DNA from: Teichococcus aestuarii | GTDB lineage: Bacteria; Pseudomonadota; Alphaproteobacteria; Acetobacterales; Acetobacteraceae | Direction: 5' to 3' | Assembly (NCBI RefSeq): GCF_003116135.1 | Contig: NZ_PDOA01000017.1 | Location: 25,919 to 89,918, forward strand | Length of the DNA stretch: 64,000 bases | Part shown: piece by piece, positions 42,378 through 51,321 of the stretch | Layout of the letters: each line of letters starts with the position of its first letter | Position numbering within the stretch: position 1 is the first letter of the stretch | Made by a program: the position numbers and the translations under genes | Notes under the pieces: model-generated | The model's input: only the letters and a program-made list of their open reading frames with translations | What the model was told of the DNA's origin: nothing | Database searches by the model: none

Positions 42378-44228
42378 GTGCAGCTTTCCAACCTCCGCCC
42401 TCCGCATCGCGACACCGCCGGCCGTCCACAGGGGGGCAATGGTGGGAATGATGGCTCCGGGGCGCTCCCCGCCTGGGACCTGGCCGATCTCTACGCCGGC
42501 CCCGCCGACCCGGCCCTGGAAGCCGACCTCGCCCGCGCCGACGGCGAGGCCCGCGCCTTCGCCGAGGCGCATTCCGGCAAGCTCGCCACCCTCTCCGGCG
42601 ACAGGCTGGCCGAGGCCATCGCCACCTATGAGCGGATCGAGGAGGTACTGGGGCGGGTCATGTCCTTCGCCTCGCTTACCTTCGCCGGCGATGCGCAGGA
42701 CGCGGCCAATGGCCGCTTCTACCAGACCATGCAGGAGCGGGTGACGGCGATCTCCAGCCACACCCTGTTCTTCACGCTGGAGCTGAACAAGCTGGAGGAG
42801 GCGGCGCTGGAGAAGAAGCTCTCCGGCTCGAAGGCGCTCGCCCGCTACCGCCCCTTCCTGCGCGACCTGCGCGTGTTCCGCCCGCACCAGCTCTCGGACG
42901 AGGTGGAGCGCCTGCTGCACGAGAAGGAGGTGACCGGCCGCGCCGCCTGGAACCGCCTGTTCGACGAGACCATCGCCGCCATGGAGGTGAAGGTGGAGGA
43001 GGAGACGCTGAACGTCTCCGGCGCCCTCAACAAGCTCTCCGACGGCGACCGCAAGGTGCGCGAGGCGGCGGCGAAGGGCGTCTCCGCCGCCTTCGGCGAG
43101 AAGGCGCGGCTGTTCACGCTGATCACCAACACTCTGGCCAAGGACAAGGAGATCATCGACGGCTGGCGGCAGTATCCGCGCCCCGGCAGCAGCCGCAACC
43201 GCGCCAACATGGTCGAGGACGAGGTGGTGGACGCGCTGGTCAGCGCCGTCGTCGCCAGCTTCCCCAGCCTGTCGCACCGCTACTACGCGATGAAGGCGAA
43301 GTGGCTGGGCCTGCCGAAGCTGCAGCACTGGGACCGCAACGCGCCCCTGCCGGACGAGGATGACAGCGAGATCCCGTGGGAGGCGGCGCGGGAGCGGGTG
43401 CTGAAGGCCTATTCCGGCTTCAGCCCGGAGCTGGGCCGCATCGGCGCCCGCTTCTTCGACAAGCCCTGGATCGACGCCGCGCTGCGCCCCGGCAAGGCCT
43501 CCGGCGCCTTCGCCCACCCCACCGTGCCGAGCGCGCACCCCTACCTGCTGCTGAACTACCACGGCAAGTCGCGCGACGTGATGACGCTGGCGCATGAGCT
43601 GGGCCATGGCGTGCACCAGATCCTGGCGGCGGAGCAGGGCTACCTGATGTCCGGCACGCCGCTGACGCTGGCCGAGACCGCCTCGGTGTTCGGCGAGATG
43701 CTGACCTTCCGCGCCCTGCTCGACGCCGAGACCGACCCGAAGCGGCGCCGCGCCATGCTGGCCGGCAAGGTGGAGGACATGCTGAACACGGTGGTGCGGC
43801 AGATCGCCTTCTACCGCTTCGAGACGCTGCTGCACGACGCCCGCCGCAAGGGCGAGCTCTCCCGCGAGGAGATCGGCGCGCTGTGGATGCAGGTGCAGAC
43901 CGAGAGCCTCGGCCCGGCCTTCGAGTTCACGCCGGACTACGAGATCTACTGGTCCTACATCCCGCACTTCGTGCACACGCCCTTCTACGTCTATGCCTAC
44001 GCCTTCGGCGACTGCCTGGTGAACGCGCTCTACGGCGTGTTCCAGAATGGCGGCGTGCCCGGCTTCCAGGAGAAGTACCTGGAGCTGCTGCGCGCCGGCG
44101 GCACGCTGCGGCACAAGGATCTGCTGGCGCCCTTCGGCCTCGATGCCTCCGACCCCGCCTTCTGGCACATGGGGCTGAACGTCATCGCCGGCTTCATCGA
44201 CGAGCTGGAGCGTACCGATGGCCAATGA
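42378..44228 (+). CDS. pepF: M3 family oligoendopeptidase F
   Basis: A 616-residue cytoplasmic zinc peptidase for oligopeptides. The catalytic zinc site MTLAHELGHGVHQ is at about residues 398-410, with the third ligand in LAETASVFGEM; DLADLYAGPADPALEADLARA near the start and the YSYIPHF-like WSYIPHFVHTPFYVYAYAFG are family features. The frame stays open upstream to 42195, but GTG 42378 (QLSNLRPPHRD) gives the usual N-terminus. Its stop region overlaps a possible start of the next gene. Confidence 0.9.
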   Translation: MQLSNLRPPHRDTAGRPQGGNGGNDGSGALPAWDLADLYAGPADPALEADLARADGEARAFAEAHSGKLATLSGDRLAEAIATYERIEEVLGRVMSFASLTFAGDAQDAANGRFYQTMQERVTAISSHTLFFTLELNKLEEAALEKKLSGSKALARYRPFLRDLRVFRPHQLSDEVERLLHEKEVTGRAAWNRLFDETIAAMEVKVEEETLNVSGALNKLSDGDRKVREAAAKGVSAAFGEKARLFTLITNTLAKDKEIIDGWRQYPRPGSSRNRANMVEDEVVDALVSAVVASFPSLSHRYYAMKAKWLGLPKLQHWDRNAPLPDEDDSEIPWEAARERVLKAYSGFSPELGRIGARFFDKPWIDAALRPGKASGAFAHPTVPSAHPYLLLNYHGKSRDVMTLAHELGHGVHQILAAEQGYLMSGTPLTLAETASVFGEMLTFRALLDAETDPKRRRAMLAGKVEDMLNTVVRQIAFYRFETLLHDARRKGELSREEIGALWMQVQTESLGPAFEFTPDYEIYWSYIPHFVHTPFYVYAYAFGDCLVNALYGVFQNGGVPGFQEKYLELLRAGGTLRHKDLLAPFGLDASDPAFWHMGLNVIAGFIDELERTDGQ

Positions 44229-44272
44229 ACGACCGGGGCGCGCCCGCGCGCGCGACGAACGGGAGCACACGG

Positions 44273-45649
44273 ATGGCTGAGGACCGCGAGGGCAGCACCC
44301 TCTTCGGTGAGATCCGCCGCATGGCGCGCACCTCGGGCGCGGTGGGCGGCATCGCCGCCCGCGTGGCCGGGGAGCGCTATCTCGGCATCAAGACCGACAA
44401 GATGGTGCACGCCAACGACCTCAAGGCCCTGCTCGGCGGGCTGAAGGGGCCGCTGATGAAGGTGGCGCAGTTCCTCACCACCGTGCCGAACGCGCTGCCG
44501 CCCGAATACGCCAAGGAGCTGGCCGCGCTGCAGGCCAATGCGCCGCCGATGGGCTGGGCCTTCGTCCGCCGCCGCATGTCCTCCGAGCTGGGGCCGGCCT
44601 GGCAGTCGCGCTTCGCCAGCTTCGGCCAGGAGGCCTCGGCCGCGGCCAGCCTCGGCCAGGTGCACCGCGCCACCCTGCCGGACGGGCAGGTGGTGGCCTG
44701 CAAGCTGCAATACCCGGACATGGCCAGCGTGGTGGAGGCCGACCTCCGGCAGCTGAAGATCGCCATGGGCCTGTTCGCCCGGATGGACGACGCCATCCAG
44801 CACGACGACGTCTATATCGAGCTGTGCGACCGGCTGCGCGAGGAACTGGACTATGCCCGCGAGGCGGCGCAGATGCGGCTCTACAACCGCATGCTGGCCG
44901 ACGAGCCCACCATCCGCACCCCCGAGCCGGTGGAGGCGTACAGCACCCGCCGGCTGCTCACCATGACCTGGCTGGAGGGCCGCCCGATCCTCGACCGCCT
45001 GGCCGAGGACCCCTCGCAGGAGGAGCGCGACGCCTATGCCCGCGCCCTGTTCCGCGCCTGGTACGTGCCCTTCTACCGCTATGGCGTGATCCACGGGGAC
45101 CCGCACCTGGGCAACTACCAGGTGCGCCAGCCCACGGCGGAGAGCGAGGCCGGCATCAACCTGCTGGATTTCGGCGCCATCCGGGTCTTCCCGCCCACCT
45201 TCCTCACCGGCGTGATCATGCTCTACGAGGCGATCCGCGACGGCGATGACGACAAGGCGGCCGAGGCCTACCGCATCTGGGGCTTCACCGACCTCTCGCG
45301 CGAGAAGATGGCGGTGCTCGGCCTCTGGGCGAAGTTCCTGCACGAGCCGCTGCTGGACGACCGGGTGCGGCCGATCCAGGAGGTGGACGACCCGGATTTC
45401 GGCCGCAAGGTGGCGGCCGAGGTGCATGCCGGCCTCAAGCGCACCGGCGGCGTGAAGCCGCCGCGGGAGTTCGTGCTGGTGGACCGCGGCGCGGTCGGGC
45501 TGGGCAGCGCCTTCCTGCGGCTGGGGGCGCGGCTGAACTGGCACCGCCTCTTCAACGAGCTGATCGCCGACTACAGCGAGCAGGCGCTGGCCGCGCGGCA
45601 GGCCGAGGCCCTGGCTGCCGCCGGGGTGCCGCCGCCGGTGGCGCGCTGA
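44273..45649 (+). CDS. ABC1/AarF/UbiB family kinase-like protein
   Basis: A 458-residue atypical kinase of the ABC1 family. The KxGQ-equivalent GGLKGPLMKVAQFLTTVPNALP, the A-rich loop AAASLGQVHRA, then VACKLQYPD, HGDPHLGNYQV and LLDFGAIR (metal-binding DFG) are present. The family supports ubiquinone synthesis. I start at ATG 44273 with GGGAG seven bases before; an ATG at 44225 overlapping the pepF stop (ATGA) is the alternative and would add 16 residues. Confidence 0.9.
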   Translation: MAEDREGSTLFGEIRRMARTSGAVGGIAARVAGERYLGIKTDKMVHANDLKALLGGLKGPLMKVAQFLTTVPNALPPEYAKELAALQANAPPMGWAFVRRRMSSELGPAWQSRFASFGQEASAAASLGQVHRATLPDGQVVACKLQYPDMASVVEADLRQLKIAMGLFARMDDAIQHDDVYIELCDRLREELDYAREAAQMRLYNRMLADEPTIRTPEPVEAYSTRRLLTMTWLEGRPILDRLAEDPSQEERDAYARALFRAWYVPFYRYGVIHGDPHLGNYQVRQPTAESEAGINLLDFGAIRVFPPTFLTGVIMLYEAIRDGDDDKAAEAYRIWGFTDLSREKMAVLGLWAKFLHEPLLDDRVRPIQEVDDPDFGRKVAAEVHAGLKRTGGVKPPREFVLVDRGAVGLGSAFLRLGARLNWHRLFNELIADYSEQALAARQAEALAAAGVPPPVAR

Positions 45650-45667
45650 GGCAGGCCGGGGCCCCGG

Positions 45668-45688
45668 CAGGGTGGCGGTGCCGCCCTG
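45668..45688. terminator. Hairpin between the ABC1 kinase and radC
   Basis: CAGGGTGGC and GCCGCCCTG form a nine-pair stem with one G-T pair and a three-base loop immediately past the radC stop, between convergent genes. Confidence 0.6.
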
Positions 45689-46453
45689 TCAGAGCAGCCC
45701 CGCCTGCCGGAAGGAGAAGTGCCGGCCATTGCCGATCACCAGATGGTCGTGCAGGGCGAGGCCGAGCGCGGCGGCGGCACGCTGCAACTCGGCGGTCATG
45801 GCGCGGTCGGCCTCGCTGGGGGTGGGGTCGCCGCTCGGGTGGTTGTGCACCACGATCAGCGCCGTGGCGTGCAGCTCCAGGGCGCGCCGCATCACCTCGC
45901 GCGGATAGACGGGGGTATGGTTGACCGTGCCGCGTGCCTGGGCCTCGTCGGCCAGCAGGCGGTTGCGGCTGTCGAGGAACAGCACGCGGAACTGCTCAAC
46001 CCGCTCCCGCGCCAGGGCGGCGTTGAGGTAGCCGAGCAGCCGCTCCCAGTTGTCCAGCACCGGCTGGTCCCGCAGCTCGGCGCGCAGCAGGCGCAGGGCG
46101 GCGGCCTGGGCGGTCTTCAGCGCGGCCATGCCGGCCTCGCCCAGCCCCTCCACCTGCCGCAGCTCGGCGACCGGCGCGCTCAGCGCGGCACCGAGGCTGC
46201 CGAAGCGGGAGAGCAGGGCACGGGCGATCGGCTTGGTGTCGCGCCGCGGCAGGGCGAGGAACAGCAGCATCTCGACCAGCTCGTGGTCGAGCAGCGCATC
46301 GGGGCCGTGCGCCAGCAGCTTCGCCCGCATCCGGGCGCGATGGCCTTCCGCGCTCATCGCCAGCGGGCGCGGCGCGGGGGTCAGGGAGTCCGGCAGGGCC
46401 GGCGGCAGGGGAAGGGCGGGGCCGGCCTCGCCCAGCCCGCGCGTCTTGCGCAT
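45689..46453 (-). CDS. radC: RadC family JAMM/MPN+ protein
   Basis: A 254-residue protein. The N-terminal helix-hairpin-helix region (LGEAGMAALKTAQAAALRLLRA) and the C-terminal MPN+ metalloprotease-like domain with VVHNHPSGDPTPSEAD are typical of RadC. Its cellular role remains unsettled, despite the repair name. Start at ATG 46453, five bases after GGAGG. A proline-rich stretch precedes the folded part. Confidence 0.92.
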   Translation of the reverse strand: MRKTRGLGEAGPALPLPPALPDSLTPAPRPLAMSAEGHRARMRAKLLAHGPDALLDHELVEMLLFLALPRRDTKPIARALLSRFGSLGAALSAPVAELRQVEGLGEAGMAALKTAQAAALRLLRAELRDQPVLDNWERLLGYLNAALARERVEQFRVLFLDSRNRLLADEAQARGTVNHTPVYPREVMRRALELHATALIVVHNHPSGDPTPSEADRAMTAELQRAAAALGLALHDHLVIGNGRHFSFRQAGLL

Positions 46454-46544
46454 GGGACCTCCGTTCTCGACCGGAGGTTGAACCGGGCAGGGTGCGCTTG
46501 TCCAGCGCCCGGATGCCACCGCCGGGCCGGCGGTGGCAGGGAAC

Positions 46545-47351
46545 TCAGGCCTGGTAGGGGGGCTTGTGCAGCCCGGCGGGGGAGAAGGTGAACACCTCGC
46601 ACCCTGTCTCGGTCACGCCCACCATGTGCTCGAACTGGGCGGAAAGGCTACGGTCGCGCGTCACGGCGGTCCAGCCATCGTCCAGCACCTTCACGTCGTG
46701 GCGGCCGGCATTCACCATCGGCTCGATGGTGAAGAACATGCCCGGCTTCAGCAGCGGCCCTTCGCCGGGGCGGCCGAAATGCAGGACGTTCGGCGCGGCG
46801 TGGAAGTGGCGGCCGATGCCGTGCCCGCAGAAATCCCGCACCACGCTGAAGCGGTGGCCCTCGACATAGCTCTGGATTGCGTGGCCGATGTCGCCGAGAC
46901 GGGCGCCCGGCTTCACCGCGGCGATGCCGCGCAGCAGGCTCTCATGCGTCACGTCCATCAGCAGCCGCGCCTTGGTGCTGGGCTGGCCGGCGGCATACAT
47001 GCGGCTGGTGTCGCCGTACCAGCCATCGAGGATGACGGTGACGTCGATGTTCAGGATGTCGCCATCGGCCAGCGTCTTCGTGCCCGGGATGCCGTGGCAG
47101 ACGACGTGGTTGATGGAGATGCAGGAGGCGTGCTGGTAGCCCCGGTAGCCGATGGTGGCCGAGGTCCCGCCGTTCTCCTCGATGAACGCCAGGATGAGCG
47201 CGTCCAGCGCGCCCGTGGTGACCCCCGGGCGGACATGCTCGGTGATCATGTCCAGCGTCGCGGCGGCCAGCTGCCCCGCGCGGCGCATCCCTTCGAAATC
47301 TTCGGGCGCGTGCAGGATGATGCGCCGCGCCTCGGCACCGGATTGTTCCAT
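46545..47351 (-). CDS. map: Type I methionine aminopeptidase
   Basis: A 268-residue cytosolic metalloprotease that removes initiator methionines. It has ASCISINHVVCHGIPG, the two metal aspartates in LNIDVTVILDGWYGDTSRMY, GHGIGRHFHAAPNVLHF with the catalytic histidine and FTIEPMVNAG with the glutamate, then QFEHMVGVTETG. Start ATG 47351 (MEQSGAEARR). It lies 91 nt upstream of radC, probably on one transcript. Confidence 0.94.
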   Translation of the reverse strand: MEQSGAEARRIILHAPEDFEGMRRAGQLAAATLDMITEHVRPGVTTGALDALILAFIEENGGTSATIGYRGYQHASCISINHVVCHGIPGTKTLADGDILNIDVTVILDGWYGDTSRMYAAGQPSTKARLLMDVTHESLLRGIAAVKPGARLGDIGHAIQSYVEGHRFSVVRDFCGHGIGRHFHAAPNVLHFGRPGEGPLLKPGMFFTIEPMVNAGRHDVKVLDDGWTAVTRDRSLSAQFEHMVGVTETGCEVFTFSPAGLHKPPYQA

Positions 47352-47437
47352 GTCGCGCAAGATGCGCAAGACGCCCTTTGGTTGCAAGCGGCTGCCGCGC
47401 AGGGCAGGGGTGCCACCGTGGCAGGGAAGCGGGGGCG

Positions 47438-48334
47438 CTAGTGGCGCGGCGGGGGGCGCTCGCCGGCGGGCTGCTCCACCGTGCCCAGCGCATCGGCCAG
47501 CCGGGCATTGGCGCTGCCGCGCGGCGCCGGCTTCGGCTGGTCCGGCCCCGGCGCCCAGCCGGTCAGCACCAGCATCTCCAGCGGCATCGGCAACGTGCCC
47601 TGGGCATCCGGCCGCAGCGCGGCCAGCGCCATCGGGAACAGGGCGCGCGGCGGGATGCGCGGGTCGCGCGCCAGCACGGCGTTGCCTTCGCCCGCGGCAC
47701 GCAGATCGTGCAGCAGGGCGAGCGGCGTGCGGTAGCGCAGCGGCAGCGTCTCGCGGTCGGCCACCGGCAGGGCGAAGCCGGCGCGTTGCAGCAGCGCGGC
47801 GCCGTCCCGCAGTTCGGGGAAGGGGGAGATGCGCGGGCTGAGCCCGTCGCGCAGCGCCGTCTCGGCCGCCGCCAGCGCCTCGCGCAACGGCTGCAGGGTA
47901 CCGAGGGCGGGCAGGCTGGCCAGGAACAGCCCATCCGGCGCCATGGCGCGGCGGATCTGCAGCAGGGCGCCCGGCAGGTCGTTCACCCAGTGCAGCGAGA
48001 GATTGGCCACCACCAGGTCGAAGCTGCCCGGGGCGAAGGGCAGCCATTCCTCGTCGGCTGCCAGGGGCAGGCCGCCGGCACCGCCGGCCATGCGCGCCGA
48101 GAGGTCCATCGAGACCACATGGCCTACGCCGCGCGCCCGCAACGCCGGCGCCACGGCGCCGCGCCCGCCGATCTCCAGCGCGTGGCCGAACCGGCGGGTG
48201 GTGTCGTCCAGCCGGTCCAGCAGCCGCTCGGCGGCGGCCTCCAGCACGGGCGCCACCCCGGCCATGCGGGATGCCGCGCGGTCGCGCCGCCGCCGCACAA
48301 GGGTCCGGTCGAAAACCTGCATCGCATCCGCCAT
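47438..48334 (-). CDS. Class I SAM-dependent methyltransferase, BioC/NDUFAF5-like
   Basis: A 298-residue methyltransferase. The SAM motif is the degenerate HALEIGGRGAVAPAL, then DLVVANLSLHWVNDLPGALLQIRRAMAPDGLFLASLP, a segment close to mitochondrial NDUFAF5 and bacterial BioC. The first motif lacks the usual GxGxG. It starts MQVFDRTLVRRRRDRAA after a short MADA lead. It diverges from comF. Confidence 0.87.
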   Translation of the reverse strand: MADAMQVFDRTLVRRRRDRAASRMAGVAPVLEAAAERLLDRLDDTTRRFGHALEIGGRGAVAPALRARGVGHVVSMDLSARMAGGAGGLPLAADEEWLPFAPGSFDLVVANLSLHWVNDLPGALLQIRRAMAPDGLFLASLPALGTLQPLREALAAAETALRDGLSPRISPFPELRDGAALLQRAGFALPVADRETLPLRYRTPLALLHDLRAAGEGNAVLARDPRIPPRALFPMALAALRPDAQGTLPMPLEMLVLTGWAPGPDQPKPAPRGSANARLADALGTVEQPAGERPPPRH

Positions 48335-48414
48335 GCCAGGGAGATGCGCCGCCGCCGGCCGGTGCGCAAGCGTCCTTGCGGAGCCGGGGCGCGTTCCGCT
48401 AATTTCACGAAATC

Positions 48415-49212
48415 GTGAGCAATGTTTCCGGCCTGGACCGTCTGCGGCACGGCATGCGCCACCTGGGGCACGCGGTGCTGGACATGCTGCTGCCGCCCCG
48501 CTGCCTGGCCTGCGCCACCCCGGTGCTCGCCGAAGGCACGCTCTGTGGCGACTGCTTCCATGGCATCCGGCTGATCGGCCCGCCGCTCTGCGAGTGCTGC
48601 GGCATTCCCTTCCTGCATGCGGGGCAGGGGGAGCCGGCGCTGGGCGGCGGCCTGCTTTGCCCGCGCTGCGCGGCCGAGCCACCGCCCTACCGGAGGGCCC
48701 GCGCCGCCTATCTCTACAATGCCGGGGCGAAGCGCCTGCTGCTGCCCTTCAAATATGCCGGGCGGACCGAGCTGGCCCTGCCGCTGGCGCGGCAGATGGC
48801 ACGCGCCGGCCGCGCCTTGTTGGCCGAGGCCGAGCTGCTGCTGCCGGTGCCGCTGCACCGGCGCCGGCTGCTCTCGCGCGGCTACAACCAGGCCGGGTTG
48901 CTGGCGGGGCGCCTCTCCGGCCTCAGCGGCGTGCCCTGGGCGCCGGACCTGCTGCGCCGCACGCGCCGCACCGCCGCCCTGGCCGGGCAGGGCGCGGCCG
49001 CGCGCGCGGCCCAGCTGGAGGGCGCCTTCCGCCTGGCCTCCGGCGGTGCCGCGCGGGTGGCGGGGCGGCGGCTGCTGCTGGTGGACGACGTGCTCACCTC
49101 CGGCGCCACCGCCTCGGCCTGCGCCGCCGTGCTGCTGGCGGCGGGGGCGGCGCGGGTGGAGGTGCTGGCCGCCGCCCGCGTGCCCGACCCCCGCCAGGAC
49201 GAGGACACATAA
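48415..49212 (+). CDS. comF: ComF family phosphoribosyltransferase-like protein
   Basis: A 265-residue protein. An N-terminal zinc-ribbon-like part (RCLACATPVL, LCGDCF, LCECCG and LCPRCA) is followed by the PRTase-like domain with AELLLPVPLHRRRLLSRGYNQA and the PRPP motif LLLVDDVLTSGATASAC. In competent bacteria ComF helps single-strand DNA uptake and recombination. It starts at GTG 48415. The glutaredoxin gene follows 60 nt later. Confidence 0.9.
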   Translation: MSNVSGLDRLRHGMRHLGHAVLDMLLPPRCLACATPVLAEGTLCGDCFHGIRLIGPPLCECCGIPFLHAGQGEPALGGGLLCPRCAAEPPPYRRARAAYLYNAGAKRLLLPFKYAGRTELALPLARQMARAGRALLAEAELLLPVPLHRRRLLSRGYNQAGLLAGRLSGLSGVPWAPDLLRRTRRTAALAGQGAAARAAQLEGAFRLASGGAARVAGRRLLLVDDVLTSGATASACAAVLLAAGAARVEVLAAARVPDPRQDEDT

Positions 49213-49272
49213 GCACCGGGACGGCCCCGCAACGCTCTTGACCGCCGCCCCCGCCGGGACGATTTCTGCAGC

Positions 49273-49533
49273 ATGGCCAAGGTTGAAATCTACACCACCG
49301 CATTCTGCCCCTATTGCTCGCGCGCCAAGCTGCTGCTTGGCCGCAAGGGAGTCGGCTTCACCGAATACGACGCGCCGAACGGCTCCCCGGAGCGCGCCGA
49401 TGCCGTGCGCCGCTCCGGCGGGCGCACCACCGTGCCGCAGATCTTCATCAACGATGAAGCCATCGGTGGCTGCGACGACCTGTTCGCGCTCGACCGCGCG
49501 GGCAAGCTGGACGCCATGCTGCAGGCGGCATGA
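49273..49533 (+). CDS. grxC: Glutaredoxin 3
   Basis: An 86-residue dithiol glutaredoxin. The active site is CPYC at residues 12-15, the glutathione-binding TVPQIFINDEAIGGCDDL segment follows, and the C-terminal helix is present. It reduces disulfides with glutathione in the cytoplasm. The location between comF and DUF1178 is conserved in alphaproteobacteria. Confidence 0.95.
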   Translation: MAKVEIYTTAFCPYCSRAKLLLGRKGVGFTEYDAPNGSPERADAVRRSGGRTTVPQIFINDEAIGGCDDLFALDRAGKLDAMLQAA

Positions 49534-49582
49534 CGCGGCCGGCAGACACGGAACAACCGGCCCCACGGCAACCGGAACCCGC

Positions 49583-50056
49583 ATGATCCACTACCAGCTC
49601 CGCTGCGACCAGGACCACGGCTTCGATGGCTGGTACAAGGACAGCGCGGCATTCGAGAAGCTGTCCCAGGGGCGCATGATCGACTGCCCCGTCTGCGGCA
49701 GCAGCAAGGTCAGCCGGGCGCTGATGGCGCCGGCCATCGCCAAGGCCCGCCCCGCCGAGCCGGCGGCGTCCGATGCGCCGGCGCCCCCGCAGCCCCAGGC
49801 CTCCGGCGCTCCGCAGGCCGCCGCCGGCCCGATGCCGGCGCAGGTGATGGCGCTGCTGCAGCGCATGCGCGCCGAGGTCGAGAAGAATTGCGACTATGTC
49901 GGCGCCGACTTCGCGGAAGAGGCGCGCCGGATGCACCGCGGCGAGAGCGAGCATCGCGGCATCTATGGCGAGACCAGCGATGGCGAGGCGGAGGCCCTGC
50001 AGGAAGAGGGCATCGCCGTGGCGCGCCTACCCTGGGTGCCGCGCGCCGACGGCTGA
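49583..50056 (+). CDS. DUF1178 family protein
   Basis: A 157-residue protein with a zinc-ribbon-like N-terminus (MIHYQLRCDQDHGFDGWYKDSAAFE, then IDCPVCGSSKVSRALMAPAI), an Ala/Pro linker and the conserved C-terminal VEKNCDYVGADFAEEARRMHRGE and RGIYGETSDGEAEALQEEGI. No reaction is known. Its stop codon is part of a perfect inverted repeat that reaches the truncated ohr start. Confidence 0.9.
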   Translation: MIHYQLRCDQDHGFDGWYKDSAAFEKLSQGRMIDCPVCGSSKVSRALMAPAIAKARPAEPAASDAPAPPQPQASGAPQAAAGPMPAQVMALLQRMRAEVEKNCDYVGADFAEEARRMHRGESEHRGIYGETSDGEAEALQEEGIAVARLPWVPRADG

Positions 50057-50077
50057 GGCACGGCCGGTGCCTCAGCC
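50051..50077. other. 11-bp hairpin spanning the DUF1178 stop and the ohr remnant start
   Basis: GGCTGAGGCAC (50051-50061), loop GGCCG, then the complement (50067-50077). It includes the DUF1178 stop codon and the GTG of the next frame. It looks like the terminator of DUF1178 joined to a broken gene. Confidence 0.75.
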
Positions 50078-50387
50078 GCTCCCCTGCGGCGCCACCAACC
50101 CGGAGCAGCTCTTCGCCGCCGGCTATTCCGCCTGCTTCTTGGGGGCGATGAAGTTCGTCGCCGGCCAGCGCAAGATCGCGGTCCCGGCTGAGGCGGCCGT
50201 CACCGCCGAAGTAGGCATCGGCCAGCGGGAGGATGGGGAGGGCTTCGGCATCACCGCCGCCCTCAGCGTCTCCCTGCCGGGGCTGGACCGGGCCGTGGCG
50301 CAGGATCTGATCGAGCGCACCCACAAGGTCTGCCCCTACAGCCACGCGCTGCGCGGCAACGTGGCGGTGGAGACCACCCTGGCCTGA
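50067..50387 (+). pseudogene. ohr: 5'-truncated organic hydroperoxide resistance protein (Ohr/OsmC)
   Basis: The frame encodes the last about 100 residues of an Ohr peroxidase from GATNPEQLFAAGYSACF onward; both reactive cysteines remain (C23 and C89 in HKVCPYSHALRGN if GTG 50067 is residue 1), as does the conserved glutamate E13. The N-terminal about 40 residues of the usual 140, which include the catalytic arginine and strands of the swapped dimer, are missing and are not found upstream in any frame. The GTG lies inside a hairpin without a ribosome site, so it is probably a remnant. Confidence 0.75.
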
Positions 50388-50440
50388 GGCAGCAGGGCCG
50401 GGTGGGGAGGGGGTGCCTGCCGCCCCGTTCCTGCTCAGGC

Positions 50441-51172
50441 TCAGTCGCGGCGCAGGGCGGCGAGGTAGTTCACCGAGACGTCGCGGCTCTCGCGCCAGTC
50501 GCGCCCGCCCTGGACGGGGGACATGCCGGCGATGTCGGTCACCCGCAGCCCGGCGCGGCGCGCCTCGGCGCCCAGCTCGGCCGGCGTGACGAACATCTTC
50601 CAGTCATGCGTGCCGCGCGGCAGCAGGCGCAGGATGTACTCCGCCCCCACCTTGGCCAGCAGGAAGGAGCGGGGGGTGCGGTTCAGCGTGGAGAGGAAGA
50701 CGAGGCCACCGGGCTTCACCAGCCCCGCCAGCGCCGCCAGGAAGGCGGGGCGGTCCGCCACGTGCTCGATCACCTCCAGCGCCACCACCGCGTCGAAGTG
50801 CCGCCCCTCGGCGGCCAGGTCCTCCGGCATGCCCTCGCGGTAGTCGATGGACAGGCCCTCCGCCGCCGCATGGGCGCGGGCGGCTTCCAGCGCGGCGGCG
50901 GCCGCGTCCAGCCCGGTGACCTGCGCCCCCATGCGCGCCAGCGCCTCGCTCGCCAGCCCGGCGCCGCAGCCGATGTCGAGCACCGAGAGGCCGGCGAGGT
51001 TGGCGCCCGGCCGCCCCTCGGCGGCGGCGAGGCGGCGGCCGATCCACTCGGTGCGCAGCGGGTTCATCCGGTGCAGCGGCGCCATCGGGCCCGAGGGGTC
51101 CCACCAGCGCGCGGCCAGGGCGTCGAACTTCGCGATCTCGTCGGCACGGGCGGTGGGGGTGGGCTGGGGCAT
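50441..51172 (-). CDS. ubiG: Ubiquinone biosynthesis O-methyltransferase
   Basis: A 243-residue SAM-dependent enzyme that methylates two hydroxyl groups during ubiquinone synthesis. The family opening is EIAKFDALAARWWDPSGPMAPLHRMNPLR, followed by the SAM motif VLDIGCGAGLASEALARMGAQVTGLD, ALEVIEHV and LNRTPRSFLLAKVGAEYILRLLPRGTHDW. Start ATG 51172. It diverges from lysC, an arrangement common in this class. Confidence 0.95.
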   Translation of the reverse strand: MPQPTPTARADEIAKFDALAARWWDPSGPMAPLHRMNPLRTEWIGRRLAAAEGRPGANLAGLSVLDIGCGAGLASEALARMGAQVTGLDAAAAALEAARAHAAAEGLSIDYREGMPEDLAAEGRHFDAVVALEVIEHVADRPAFLAALAGLVKPGGLVFLSTLNRTPRSFLLAKVGAEYILRLLPRGTHDWKMFVTPAELGAEARRAGLRVTDIAGMSPVQGGRDWRESRDVSVNYLAALRRD

Positions 51173-51321
51173 GGCACGCTCTCCGGGCTGGCGGGCGCGT
51201 GATGCCGGTTGCGGCCACGCGCTCCGCCCGTTATCTGTCGCACCCCCTCGCGGGCCGCAACCGCGGCTGTGGCACAATCCCTCTCGGACCGTTCCTTCAG
51301 GACCGGCATGGCACGCCCATA

